Below are positions 23,330 to 31,793 of a DNA stretch of 51,672 bases, piece by piece (the stretch's first letter is position 1; each line of letters begins with the position of its first letter). Both the position numbers and the translations under genes were made by a program. This DNA is from Maritimibacter sp. (GTDB lineage Bacteria > Pseudomonadota > Alphaproteobacteria > Rhodobacterales > Rhodobacteraceae), in NCBI GenBank assembly GCA_002701395.1, contig NZVC01000036.1, positions 1-51,672 of the forward strand, in the 5' to 3' direction. The notes beneath the pieces are model-generated. The model was not told the origin of the DNA. It made no database searches and worked only from the letters and a program-made list of their open reading frames with translations.

Positions 23330-26044
23330 GTGCCGTGCCAGCCTGCCCGTGGAACCGGGTTCGGCAGGGATATCGGACGCTTGGAACGCATCGCGCTATT
23401 GGCAACCGCCCCGGATGGGGGCTTTCCGACCGACCCGGTGGCGGGGTTGGAACTGCGGGCGGCGGGCGGCGGGCTGCTGTTGCAGGCGCGGACCGCGGGC
23501 GACGTGCTGCTGGGCAGCTGGCTGCAGGGCGGCGACGGCGCGGCCGCGGCGGGGCACTCGGCCGACGCGCCGGGCGACGCGCTGGGGCTGGATGCGCTGC
23601 GGGGGACGCTGGACGGGGTCCGCCACACGATCACCGACGACCAGCTGGCGCGGCTGATGCAGACCGGCGCCGCCGTGCTGCCGCTGGACGGCGGCACCGG
23701 GCAGGGCCTGCGGGTGCAGGCCGTGTGGATCGCGTCGAAGAACCTGCTGTTTCTGGAAACCCCGTCCGGCGGGCTGGCGCGGTTCGGCCTGTCCGACGCG
23801 CAGCTGGCGGGGACGGGCACGCTGTCGCTGACCCCCGACGCCAGCCTGGACACCGGCCCGCTGGACGACCTGCTGTACGCCCGGTCGGGCGGGCGCGACT
23901 GGCTGATCGGGGCCAGCGCCGCCGCCGACGACGTCCTCGTCTGGCGCATCGGCGGCGACGGCACCCTGACCGAGGCGGGCAGACTGCCGCCGGGGATCGG
24001 CGTCGGCGATCCGTCCGCCCTGCAGCTGGTGCGCGCGGACGGGCGCGATTTCCTTGTGGTGGCGGGCGCCGGGTCGGGCTCGCTCAGCGTGCTGGAGCTT
24101 GGCGGCGACGGGTCGCTGACCCTGACCGACCACGTCCTCGACGACCGGGTGCAGACCCGCTTTGCCGGGGCCCGCCTGCTGGACGCGGACACGCTGGACG
24201 ACCGTCCCTATCTGCTGGCGGGCGGCGGCGACGACGGGGTCAGCCTGCTGACCGTGATCCCGGGCGGGCGGCTGGTGCACCTTGGTTCGGTCGCGGACAG
24301 CACCGACACCACGCTGGGCGGGCTGTCGGCGCTGGCGCTGGCGGCGGCGGGCGGCACGCTGCAACTGTTCGCCGCCTCGGAACGCGAACCCGGCGTGACC
24401 CAGCTGGCCTTCGACCCGGGACCCGCCGGGGGCGTTCAGGGCGGCAGCCCCGGCGCCGACGCGCTGGCGGGGGGCGCGCGGAACGACATCCTGTCGGGCG
24501 GGGCAGGGAACGACACGCTGAACGGGGCAGGGGGCGACGACATCCTGCTGGACGGCCCCGGCGCCGACCGGCTGCGCGGCGGTCCCGGCGCCGACCTGTT
24601 CGTGCTGACCCCGGACGGCGCCCGTGACACGATCGTCGATTTCGACCCGGCGGCCGACCGGCTGGACCTGTCGGATTTCCCGATGCTGCGGTCGATCGAC
24701 CAGCTGGACATCGCCGTCACCGACACCGGCGCGGTGCTGACGTGGCGCGACGAAGAGGTGGTGCTGTACCGCGCCGGCGGCGGGGCGCTGTCGCGGGCGC
24801 AGCTGGCGGCGGCGGGCATCCTCGACCTCGACCGCCCGGCGCGGGGCATCATCACCGACGAACCGCCGCCGCTGATGGGCGGCACCGGGCCGGACCGCCT
24901 GCTGGCGACCAGCGCCGGGCAGGCGCTGTACGGCGAGGCGGGCGACGACATCCTGTCCAGCGTCGGAACCACCGTTCTGGACGGCGGCGCGGGCCGCGAC
25001 CGGGCCGATTATTCCCACGTATCAGTCCCTGTTTATGGCGATCTTGCCCTGCTTGCCGTGACCGTCGGCGCCGACTGGCACGACACCCTGTCCTCGATCG
25101 AGGATCTGTGGGGCGGGGCGGGCGCCGACACGCTGCTGGGCGACAGCGCCGCGAACCGGCTGAGCGGCGGCGACGGGCACGACCTTTTGGACGGGCGCGA
25201 CGGCGACGACACCCTGTGGGGCGGCCGCGACGACGACACGCTGCGGGGGGACAGGGGCGACGATACGCTGTGGGGCGACCGGCATCACGACCTGCTGGAG
25301 GGCGGCCGCCACCACGACGTGCTTGATGGCGGCAAGGGCGATGACACGCTGGAGGGGGGCAAGGGCGACGACACGCTCGAAGGCCGCTCGGGCAAGGACC
25401 GCCTGATGGGCCGGTCCGGCGTCGACAGTCTGGACGGCGGCAAGCACGACGATTTCGTCGATGGCGGCAAGGGCGACGACACGGTGCTGGGGGGCAAGGG
25501 CGACGATACCCTCGACGGCGGCAGCGGCCGGGACCTGATGGACGGCGGCAGCGGCCGCGACACCCTGATCGGCGGCAAGCACGATGACATCCTGATCGGC
25601 GACAAGCACGACGACGTGCTCGACGGCGGCAAGAACCACGACCTGCTGGACGGCGGCCGGCATCACGACGCGCTGGCGGGGGGCAAGGGCGACGACACGC
25701 TGCTGGGCGGCAAGGGCGACGATACCCTCGACGGCGGCAAGGGCGCCGACACGCTGGACGGGGGCCGGGGGCGCGACACGCTGACCGGCGGCAAGCACGC
25801 CGACACCTTCGTGTACCGCGAAGACGGCAGCGCCGACCGGATCACCGATTTCCGCCCCGGCGACGACCGGCTGCTGCTGGACCCCGGGCTGTGGAAGGGC
25901 ACGCTGTCCCCGCGCGAGGTGGTGGACCGCCACGCCACCACCGGCGGCGGCGGGATCACGCTGGACTTCGGCGACGGCGACAGCCTGTGGCTGGACGGTG
26001 TCACCTCGTTCGGCGCGCTGGCGGGCAGTATCGAGTTTCTCTGA
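23330..26044 (+). CDS. Large RTX protein with propeller-like N-terminus and His/Lys-rich repeats
   Basis: The product is about 904 residues with a GTG start. TTG 23381 is an alternative beginning at ERIALLA. Residues about 20-380 show repeated short strands (DWLIGASAAADDVLVWRIGG, DFLVVAGAGSGSLSVLELGG) like a lactonase-type beta-propeller. A short RTX block at about 385-425 is followed by a hydrophobic strand domain (TIVDFDPAADRLDLSDF). A long repeat block (about 600-835) precedes the C-terminal DRITDFRPGDDRLLLD module typical of type I secreted proteins. Many repeats deviate from GGxGxDxLx: GGKGDD, GGKHDD, GGRHHD and GDKHDD put Lys, Arg or His where RTX normally has neutral or acidic residues. 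No signal peptide is seen, consistent with type I secretion, but no exporter genes are nearby. Possibly an enzyme or matrix protein. Confidence 0.85.
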   Translation: MPCQPARGTGFGRDIGRLERIALLATAPDGGFPTDPVAGLELRAAGGGLLLQARTAGDVLLGSWLQGGDGAAAAGHSADAPGDALGLDALRGTLDGVRHTITDDQLARLMQTGAAVLPLDGGTGQGLRVQAVWIASKNLLFLETPSGGLARFGLSDAQLAGTGTLSLTPDASLDTGPLDDLLYARSGGRDWLIGASAAADDVLVWRIGGDGTLTEAGRLPPGIGVGDPSALQLVRADGRDFLVVAGAGSGSLSVLELGGDGSLTLTDHVLDDRVQTRFAGARLLDADTLDDRPYLLAGGGDDGVSLLTVIPGGRLVHLGSVADSTDTTLGGLSALALAAAGGTLQLFAASEREPGVTQLAFDPGPAGGVQGGSPGADALAGGARNDILSGGAGNDTLNGAGGDDILLDGPGADRLRGGPGADLFVLTPDGARDTIVDFDPAADRLDLSDFPMLRSIDQLDIAVTDTGAVLTWRDEEVVLYRAGGGALSRAQLAAAGILDLDRPARGIITDEPPPLMGGTGPDRLLATSAGQALYGEAGDDILSSVGTTVLDGGAGRDRADYSHVSVPVYGDLALLAVTVGADWHDTLSSIEDLWGGAGADTLLGDSAANRLSGGDGHDLLDGRDGDDTLWGGRDDDTLRGDRGDDTLWGDRHHDLLEGGRHHDVLDGGKGDDTLEGGKGDDTLEGRSGKDRLMGRSGVDSLDGGKHDDFVDGGKGDDTVLGGKGDDTLDGGSGRDLMDGGSGRDTLIGGKHDDILIGDKHDDVLDGGKNHDLLDGGRHHDALAGGKGDDTLLGGKGDDTLDGGKGADTLDGGRGRDTLTGGKHADTFVYREDGSADRITDFRPGDDRLLLDPGLWKGTLSPREVVDRHATTGGGGITLDFGDGDSLWLDGVTSFGALAGSIEFL

Positions 26045-26053
26045 CCCGGCGGA

Positions 26054-26779
26054 TCAGGCCAGCCGGCGCAGCTCGTGCGGGTAGAAGCGCGTGAAATCGT
26101 CGTGGTAGCGGTCGATGATCTTCGCCAGCACCGGGCGCGGCAGGTCGGCGGCGATGTCGGGCTGGGCCCGGATGCGCACGTTGCGTGGCCACAGCGGCGG
26201 TATCCGCCGCCCCAGCCGCACCCGCACCTCATAACGGATGTGGTTCCAGTCGGGGACGATCGTCTCGACCCGGCCGACGAAATCCGGCAGCACCCGGCCG
26301 TCCAGCGTCAGGATCGAGCTTTGCGACCGGATATGGATGTTGCTGTTGTCATCGACGGTCTCGGCGACCCGGTCGACGAAGGCGGCGAAATCCATGCCCG
26401 GCGTCACCCCCATCTCGCGGAAGCGGGCCGGCAGCGGGCGGTCCGGGCGCCTTTCGAGAACCTTGTTGTTCCACGCCGAGTACAGCCGCGACACCGGGTT
26501 GCGCACGATGCTGAAGCACCACGGCCGGTCGGCCCCGGCCTGCAACAGCGCAAACTCCGCCGGGGTCAGGCAATGCGCGACCCCGGGCGGCTGGCCGGTC
26601 CAGAACCTGTCCTTGTTGGGCACAAGATTGGGCTCGGTCTCGGGGGCTTTGAAGCCGAACCGCCGGGCCAGCAGGTACCGGACCGAGGAATTCGCGGCCT
26701 TCGGCACCCGGCAATAGGCCAGCCCCAGCTGCGGCAGCACCAGATAATGCCGTTCGCGCGCCGGCGCCTGCGATGTCAC
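26054..26779 (-). CDS. Sulfotransferase family protein
   Basis: The 241-residue protein has a 5'-phosphosulfate-binding element (YCRVPKAANSSVRYLL) and a 3'-phosphate-binding element (CFSIVRNPVSRLYSAWNNKV), the two diagnostic motifs of the Sulfotransfer_2/HS2ST-like group that sulfates carbohydrates. The start codon is GTG, 3 bp after the FkbM gene stop, so the two are probably cotranscribed and coupled. It would use PAPS to sulfate a sugar of the exported polysaccharide. It is the second sulfotransferase-like gene on the plasmid and the more convincing one. Confidence 0.88.
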   Translation of the reverse strand: MTSQAPARERHYLVLPQLGLAYCRVPKAANSSVRYLLARRFGFKAPETEPNLVPNKDRFWTGQPPGVAHCLTPAEFALLQAGADRPWCFSIVRNPVSRLYSAWNNKVLERRPDRPLPARFREMGVTPGMDFAAFVDRVAETVDDNSNIHIRSQSSILTLDGRVLPDFVGRVETIVPDWNHIRYEVRVRLGRRIPPLWPRNVRIRAQPDIAADLPRPVLAKIIDRYHDDFTRFYPHELRRLA

Positions 26780-26782
26780 CGG

Positions 26783-27688
26783 TTAGACCGTCAGGATGTC
26801 CGACAGCCCTGCCTTGCGGTCGGGATGAACGAACAGGAAGTTGCGGTCCCCCGCGCTGCGGGCCTGGTTCGCCTCGCCCGCGCCGCTGGTCGGCACGGTC
26901 TTCTGCTCGTCCTCGAGGATCAGGTGGCATTCATAGCCGAGATCCTCGAAGATCGCGAAAACCTCGCCCCGGCCCACGTCGCGGCGCAGGATCTCGCACA
27001 GGACGGTGGGCTTGGTGGCCGCCAGCGTCTGCGCCGCGCCGGTCAGCGCCAGCGCCTCGTGGCCCTCGACGTCGATCTTGATCAGGTCGACCTTTTCCTT
27101 GGCGCACAGCGTGTCGATCATCTCGGTCTGCAGCCACTTCTTGCGCGGCTTGCGGTTGGCCAGCTTCTTGTCCTTCAGCGACGCGCCCTTCGACATCATC
27201 TGCGGCCCGAGGTTCAGGTTGATCACGCTCCAGCCCGACCGGTCCGACACGCCGACGTTCTGACCCTTGATGATGCCGTTCATGCCGTTGGCCTGAATGT
27301 TGACCATCAGGCGGGCATAGATGAAATCGACCGCCTCGAAGGCGCGGATCCGCGCTTCCGGGTTGGCCCGCGCCGCGGCCAGCGCGAACAGGCCGACATG
27401 CGAGCCGATGTCCAGAATGGTCGAGGCCTTGCGGCACAGCTTCATCCACAAATCGAGGCTGTAGGGTTCTTCCTGAAAGCCGTCGATCCACAGATAGGCC
27501 AGCGCGGTCAGGTCGTCGTTGTTGCAAAACAGGCTGATCTGCTCGCCGCCCGGCAGCGGGATGTCGATGAACCCGTGATAGGGGTACTGCTTGCGATAGC
27601 CCTGCAGGTCCGCGAAGTCGGTCAGCCCCACCTTCTCGATCTGGTCAAGCGTTTCGCGGTTCCGCGCCTCGACGGTGTTGATTCGCAT
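26783..27688 (-). CDS. FkbM-family SAM-dependent methyltransferase
   Basis: The 301-residue protein has motif I STILDIGSHVGLFALAAA (about 89-106), a following acidic residue in RAFEAV, and the family hallmark VDLIKIDVEGHEALAL. FkbM-type enzymes O-methylate sugars, among other small molecules. ATG 27688 is chosen because GGAGA lies 9 bases upstream and the 28 residues before it look non-coding. It lies 91 bp after kpsM and is followed by the sulfotransferase with a 3-bp gap. Likely role: a methyl cap or decoration of the capsular glycan. Confidence 0.88.
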   Translation of the reverse strand: MRINTVEARNRETLDQIEKVGLTDFADLQGYRKQYPYHGFIDIPLPGGEQISLFCNNDDLTALAYLWIDGFQEEPYSLDLWMKLCRKASTILDIGSHVGLFALAAARANPEARIRAFEAVDFIYARLMVNIQANGMNGIIKGQNVGVSDRSGWSVINLNLGPQMMSKGASLKDKKLANRKPRKKWLQTEMIDTLCAKEKVDLIKIDVEGHEALALTGAAQTLAATKPTVLCEILRRDVGRGEVFAIFEDLGYECHLILEDEQKTVPTSGAGEANQARSAGDRNFLFVHPDRKAGLSDILTV

Positions 27689-27779
27689 GCTGGGAAATCT
27701 CCGGTCAGACAATGGGCCGGATGGCTCTAGCAAGAAGCCCGGCCCTAGTCCATCGACCGGGCCCCGGATCATGGCCGGA

Positions 27780-28622
27780 TCACAGGGTCATCAACCGGCG
27801 GTGGTATCTGCGCAGCAGAAGCAGGCCGAAGAAGGTGGTCACCAGCCCGATCGAAAGCACAAATGAAATCGACACATACGTGGCCTGGTAATAGGAAAAG
27901 AACCCGGTCCGCGACAGGCCGGTGATATGCACCAGCGGATTGTACCAGATCAGGTTGCGGGCGAACTCGGGCAGGTCCTCGTAGATGTAGATCACCGCCG
28001 ACACGATCATCAGCGGCCGGGTGACCATGCCCCAGACCGATTTCCAGATCGGGTACATCTCGAACAGCAGGCAGTTCAGCGTGCCCAGCCCGAAGCCAAG
28101 GAAGGCGGCCAGCCCGAAGGCGATCAGCACCGGCACCACGTCCAGCAGCAGGCGGATCTCGTGGAACATGATCACGCCGGTCAGGATCAGGCAGCTGACC
28201 AGAAGCTGCGTCATCATCGACAGGATCAGCCGCGCCAGCAGCGCGTCCATGTAGGATACCGCCGGATAGACCAGCAGCCCCCGCGAATAGCGCAGCGCGT
28301 TCGAGGTGACCTGCTGGCAGTCGGTGTACATCCGGTACGGCAGGAAGCCGGTGGCGTAGAACAGCACGAAATCGGTGCCCAGCGACGGGGTGCGGAACAG
28401 CAGGCCGAACGCCATCGACAGCACGAAGATCATGCCCAGCGGTTCGAGGATCGCCCAGATATAGCCGCCCGGCGACCGGCCGTAGGTCGACGCCATTTCG
28501 CGCAGGATCAGCGCGGTGATGGTGCGCAGGTTCTGGAAACGGCGCTGCGGCCGCGCCTTCGGAAGCGCGGGCGGCGGGGCGGGGGGCAGGGTCTGCGCCA
28601 TAGAGGCGGAGCTGTCTGTCAT
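27780..28622 (-). CDS. kpsM: ABC-2 type polysaccharide exporter permease (KpsM/CtrC-like)
   Basis: The 280-residue protein begins with a Pro-rich cytoplasmic stretch, followed by LRTITALILREMASTYGRSPGGYIWAILEPLG, the conserved N-terminus of group 2 capsule permeases. About six hydrophobic segments follow, ending in FVLSIGLVTTFFGLLLLRRYHRRL. It should pair with the ATPase at 30429 to move the completed glycan across the inner membrane. It is divergent from the kpsE-like gene over 165 bp that include an AT-rich stretch near 28675-28700. ATG 28622 or 28601 is possible as start. The frame also extends to 28667. Confidence 0.9.
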   Translation of the reverse strand: MTDSSASMAQTLPPAPPPALPKARPQRRFQNLRTITALILREMASTYGRSPGGYIWAILEPLGMIFVLSMAFGLLFRTPSLGTDFVLFYATGFLPYRMYTDCQQVTSNALRYSRGLLVYPAVSYMDALLARLILSMMTQLLVSCLILTGVIMFHEIRLLLDVVPVLIAFGLAAFLGFGLGTLNCLLFEMYPIWKSVWGMVTRPLMIVSAVIYIYEDLPEFARNLIWYNPLVHITGLSRTGFFSYYQATYVSISFVLSIGLVTTFFGLLLLRRYHRRLMTL

Positions 28623-28787
28623 GCGGATCGCTGGAAACCGGGGCCGGGATGTGCCAAGCATAGGCAAATCGTTGTTCGCGGATTATATTGGGATATTCCG
28701 CAGACACCAGTGCCCGCAGTCACTGGCTCCCGGCGCGGCAGCAACGAACCGGGGCGATAGAACAAGAACCGGAGACACCCGAGCACC

Positions 28788-30410
28788 GTGCCCGACCACG
28801 TATCACGCCCCGCCCGACCCGCCTCGGCCGATCCGGAAACCGGACCCGAGAGCACACCGCAGGACACCCCCCGCAAAGGGCCCGCCCGCGCGGCGGACGC
28901 CGCGCCCGGCGGCCCGAAAACCAGTCCCGAACAAGGGCCGAACACGCCGGCGGGCGCCGGACAGGGTCCCGGACAGGGCCCCGGGAAAGGGCCCGGAAAG
29001 GGGCCGGGTAAAGGGGCCGGGCTGTCGGTCGTGCAGGGCGCCCCCGCGGCGTCCCCAACAGACGCCCCAGCAGACGCCGAGACCGCCGCGCCAAAGCCGA
29101 AGCAGAAAAAGCCGACGCCGGAACAGGACGTCGAGGCGCCCCGCCGCAAGCCCGCCGGGCGCGACGCGAACCTGCCCGCGCGCACCGACGGCAACAAGGT
29201 GCCGGCCAAGCGCCGCAAGGCGAAGGTGCCTGACCGGGTCGCCGACGCGGACGCCGAGATGACGCCGAAGCGCCCGGTGCCGCCGCCCGCCCTTGCGGCG
29301 CGGCCGCGCCCCCGGCACCGGGCGATCCTGCTGACCTTCCTGCTGTTCGTGGTGCTGCCCGTGGGCGTCGCCGCGTGGTACCTGTGGAACCGGGCCGAGG
29401 ACCGCTATGCGTCAGAGCTGGGCTTCACCGTGCGTCAGGAAGAAGCCCCCTCGGCGGTCGATTTCCTGGGCGGGCTCAGCAACATGTCGACCTCGGGCGC
29501 ATCCGACACCGAGGTGCTGTACAAGTTCATCCAAAGCCCCGAACTGGTCCAGAGCATCGACGCCGAACTGGACCTGCGCGGTCACTATTCCCAGCATTTC
29601 GACACCGATCCGGTGTTTTCCTACGACCCCTCGGGCACCATCGAGGACCTGACGGACTATTGGCGGCGCACCGTGCGGATCTCGTACGACCCGGGCACCG
29701 GGCTGATCGAGCTGCAGGTGCTGGCCTTCGATCCGCAGATGGCGCAGGACATCGGCAACCGGATCCTCGCGGAAAGCTCGCGGGTGATCAACGAGCTGAA
29801 CGCCGTCGCCCGCGAGGACGCGATGCGCTATGCCCGCGAGGAACTGGAACTGGCGCAGGACGACCTGCGCACCGCGCGCGAGGAACTGACCGCGTTCCGG
29901 TCCACCACCCGCATCGTCGACCCCGGCGCCGACCTGCAGGGGCAGATGGGCCTGCTGACCACGCTGCAGCAGCAGCTGGCGCAGGCGCTGATCGAGCTGG
30001 ACATGCTGAATTCCACCTCGACCGCGAACGACCCGCGCCGCACCCAGGCCGAGTTGCGCATCGACGTGATCCAGCGCCGCATCGACGAAGAGCGCGCCAA
30101 GTTCTCGGCCGATGGCGACGCCGACGGCGAGGGGCAGGACTATGCCTCGCTGGTGGCCGAGTTCGAGCGGCTGACGGTGGAACGCGAGTTCGCCGAACAG
30201 GCCTATACCTCGGCCCTGTCCGCCTATTCCGGCGCCCGCGCCGAGGCGGAACGCCAAAGCCGCTATCTTGCGCCCTACGTCCGCCCGACGCTGGCGGAAC
30301 GGTCGCAGTACCCGCAGCGCGTCATCGTGCTGGCGCTGGTCGCGGCCTTCGCGCTGCTGGCCTGGGCGGTGCTGGTGCTGATCTATTACTCGCTGCGCGA
30401 CCGCCAATAA
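28788..30410 (+). CDS. kpsE: Capsule export periplasmic adaptor (KpsE/CtrB-like PCP) with long disordered N-terminus
   Basis: The product is 540 residues, clearly longer than the usual 370-390 of KpsE/CtrB. Residues 1-175 are Pro/Gly/Ala/Lys-rich and predicted disordered, with a GPGKG repeat at about 57-77. The first membrane helix is at about 179-199 (ILLTFLLFVVLPVGVAAWYL). The periplasmic part has the PCP fold and coiled coils (AREELELAQDDLRTAREELTAF; SLVAEFERLTVEREFAEQAYTSAL). A second helix lies at about 512-533. The start is GTG 28788. The family links the inner-membrane ABC exporter to the outer-membrane channel. Together with kpsT (18-bp gap) it forms an export operon. The cationic tail could contact cytoplasmic glycosyltransferases or the anionic glycan, but this is inferred. 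Confidence 0.88.
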   Translation: MPDHVSRPARPASADPETGPESTPQDTPRKGPARAADAAPGGPKTSPEQGPNTPAGAGQGPGQGPGKGPGKGPGKGAGLSVVQGAPAASPTDAPADAETAAPKPKQKKPTPEQDVEAPRRKPAGRDANLPARTDGNKVPAKRRKAKVPDRVADADAEMTPKRPVPPPALAARPRPRHRAILLTFLLFVVLPVGVAAWYLWNRAEDRYASELGFTVRQEEAPSAVDFLGGLSNMSTSGASDTEVLYKFIQSPELVQSIDAELDLRGHYSQHFDTDPVFSYDPSGTIEDLTDYWRRTVRISYDPGTGLIELQVLAFDPQMAQDIGNRILAESSRVINELNAVAREDAMRYAREELELAQDDLRTAREELTAFRSTTRIVDPGADLQGQMGLLTTLQQQLAQALIELDMLNSTSTANDPRRTQAELRIDVIQRRIDEERAKFSADGDADGEGQDYASLVAEFERLTVEREFAEQAYTSALSAYSGARAEAERQSRYLAPYVRPTLAERSQYPQRVIVLALVAAFALLAWAVLVLIYYSLRDRQ

Positions 30411-30428
30411 CGCGATGGCGGTGACGCG

Positions 30429-31097
30429 ATGATCCGGCTTGAGAACCTGTCGATGGGGTTCCGGACCCGGCGCGGCTACAAGCAGCTGTTCCGCGATGTG
30501 AACCTGACGCTGCCGACCGGCCGGTCGGTCGCGCTTTTGGGGCGCAACGGGGCGGGCAAGTCGACGCTGCTGCAGATCATCGCCGGCTCGGTCGAACCGA
30601 CCGGCGGCCGGGGGGTGTCGGATGGCACGATCTCGTGGCCGGTGGGCTTCGGCGGCAGCTTCAACAAGAACATGACCGGGGCGCAGAACATCCGCTTCAT
30701 CGCCCGGGTCTACGGGGTCGACACCACGGAACTGCTGAACTTCGTCGCCGAGTTCGCCGAACTGGGCGCGCATTTCCACATGCCGGTGCGCAGCTATTCC
30801 TCGGGGATGAAATCGCGGCTGACCTTCGGCGCGTCGATGGGCATTCAGTTCGACACCTATCTTGTGGACGAGGTGACGGCGGTCGGCGACAAATCGTTCC
30901 GCGAACGCAGCGCCGAGGTGTTCAAGGCCCGGATGACCAACAGCAGCGCCATCGTGGTGTCGCACTCGATGGGGCAGATCAAACAGCTTTGTGACGCCGC
31001 CGTGGTGCTCGAGCGGGGCGAGATGACGTGGTACGAGGACGTCGAACGCGCGATCGCCGTACACGAGGGCAACATGGACGGCGACCAGGCCGCCTGA
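30429..31097 (+). CDS. kpsT: Capsule polysaccharide ABC transporter ATPase (KpsT/CtrD-like)
   Basis: The 222-residue ATPase has Walker A GRNGAGKST (38-46), signature SYSSGMKSRL (122-131), Walker B TYLVDEV (143-149) and a His switch in VVSHSM. Its length and the sequence GGSFNKNMTGAQNIRFIARVYG match KpsT/CtrD rather than Wzt, since there is no C-terminal glycan-binding domain. It lies 18 bp after kpsE. It energises export through KpsM, and completed chains are recognised without a Wzt-like carbohydrate module. Confidence 0.95.
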   Translation: MIRLENLSMGFRTRRGYKQLFRDVNLTLPTGRSVALLGRNGAGKSTLLQIIAGSVEPTGGRGVSDGTISWPVGFGGSFNKNMTGAQNIRFIARVYGVDTTELLNFVAEFAELGAHFHMPVRSYSSGMKSRLTFGASMGIQFDTYLVDEVTAVGDKSFRERSAEVFKARMTNSSAIVVSHSMGQIKQLCDAAVVLERGEMTWYEDVERAIAVHEGNMDGDQAA

Positions 31098-31114
31098 ACC
31101 GCGGTTGCCGCCGC

Positions 31115-31158
31115 TTGCCCGGATCGGGGCGGTCGTATATACTTTCATGTATACATGA
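31115..31158 (+). promoter_or_regulatory. Toxin-antitoxin promoter and palindromic operator
   Basis: TTGCCC (31115-31120) and TATACT (31138-31143) with 17-bp spacing form a good sigma-70-like promoter. The perfect palindrome TCATGTATACATGA (31145-31158) follows immediately, and the smaller palindrome GTATATAC (31135-31142) overlaps the -10. This fits autorepression by the AbrB-type antitoxin encoded 12 bp downstream. Confidence 0.7.
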
Positions 31159-31169
31159 GAGGCGCCCGG

Positions 31170-31394
31170 ATGATCGAAACCAAGATACGCAAGGTCGGCA
31201 ACTCGGCCGTGATGACCCTGACCACCGAGATGCTGACCCTTCTTGACGCCAAAGAGGGCGATACCCTGTTCGTCGTGCGCGGCGATGACGGCAGCCTGAA
31301 GATCACGCCGCACGATCCCGCCGTCGCGGCCGCGCTGGCCGCCGCCGAAGTCGTGATGGACGAGAACCGCGACCTGCTTCAGGCTCTGGCTTGA
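31170..31394 (+). CDS. AbrB/MazE/SpoVT-type antitoxin
   Basis: The 74-residue protein consists of a swapped-hairpin AbrB domain (MIETKIRKVGNSAVMTLTTEMLTLLDAKEGDTLFV) plus a short helical tail (AALAAAEVVMDENRDLLQALA) that probably neutralises the toxin. GAGAGG lies 7 bases before ATG 31170, so this start is preferred to 31155. Its stop overlaps the toxin TTG start. It should bind the palindrome just upstream and repress the operon. Confidence 0.88.
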   Translation: MIETKIRKVGNSAVMTLTTEMLTLLDAKEGDTLFVVRGDDGSLKITPHDPAVAAALAAAEVVMDENRDLLQALA

Positions 31395-31777
31395 GCGACC
31401 CGGTCTGGGTGCCGCTGGCCGCCGTCATCGCGATCCATGACCGGCAGATCTCGCGCCACGGCGGCGCGGCGGGCCTGCGCGACCGGGGCCTCTTGGAAAC
31501 GGGCTGCGCGCGGGCGATGAACCTTGTCGCCGACGGGACGCCGCAACCGGCAGAGATCGCGGCGGCCTATGCCTTCGGCATCGCCAAGGCCCATGCCTTC
31601 GTCGACGGCAACAAGCGCACCGCCTTCGTCACCGCGCTGACCTTCCTGCGTCTCAACGGCCATGCCTTTCGCCCCGACCCGGTCGAGGGCGTGCGGATGA
31701 TGGAGGATCTGGCCACCGGGGACGTCCCCGAGGCCGCGTTCGCCCGCTGGCTTGCCGCCGGGATGACACCGATCTGA
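31391..31777 (+). CDS. doc: Doc-family (death-on-curing) toxin
   Basis: The 128-residue Fic/Doc protein carries the active-site motif HAFVDGNKRTAF (HxFxDGNKR). It has the typical Doc N-terminus with IAIHDRQISRHGGAAGLRDRGLLE, which positions the substrate. Doc toxins phosphorylate EF-Tu and stop translation. The start is TTG, overlapping the antitoxin stop (TTGA), so translation is coupled. The module should stabilise the plasmid by post-segregational killing, alongside ParAB. Confidence 0.93.
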   Translation: MSDPVWVPLAAVIAIHDRQISRHGGAAGLRDRGLLETGCARAMNLVADGTPQPAEIAAAYAFGIAKAHAFVDGNKRTAFVTALTFLRLNGHAFRPDPVEGVRMMEDLATGDVPEAAFARWLAAGMTPI

Positions 31778-31793
31778 CGCGCGAAAATAGTCT

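Noticed and set aside
25140..25830. Non-coding tandem DNA repeat
   Set aside because: The repeats are codon-phased RTX units inside a long reading frame, so they are protein repeats.
29412..31313. 633-codon antisense frame over kpsE and kpsT
   Set aside because: It opposes clear capsule-export genes and has no domain of its own.
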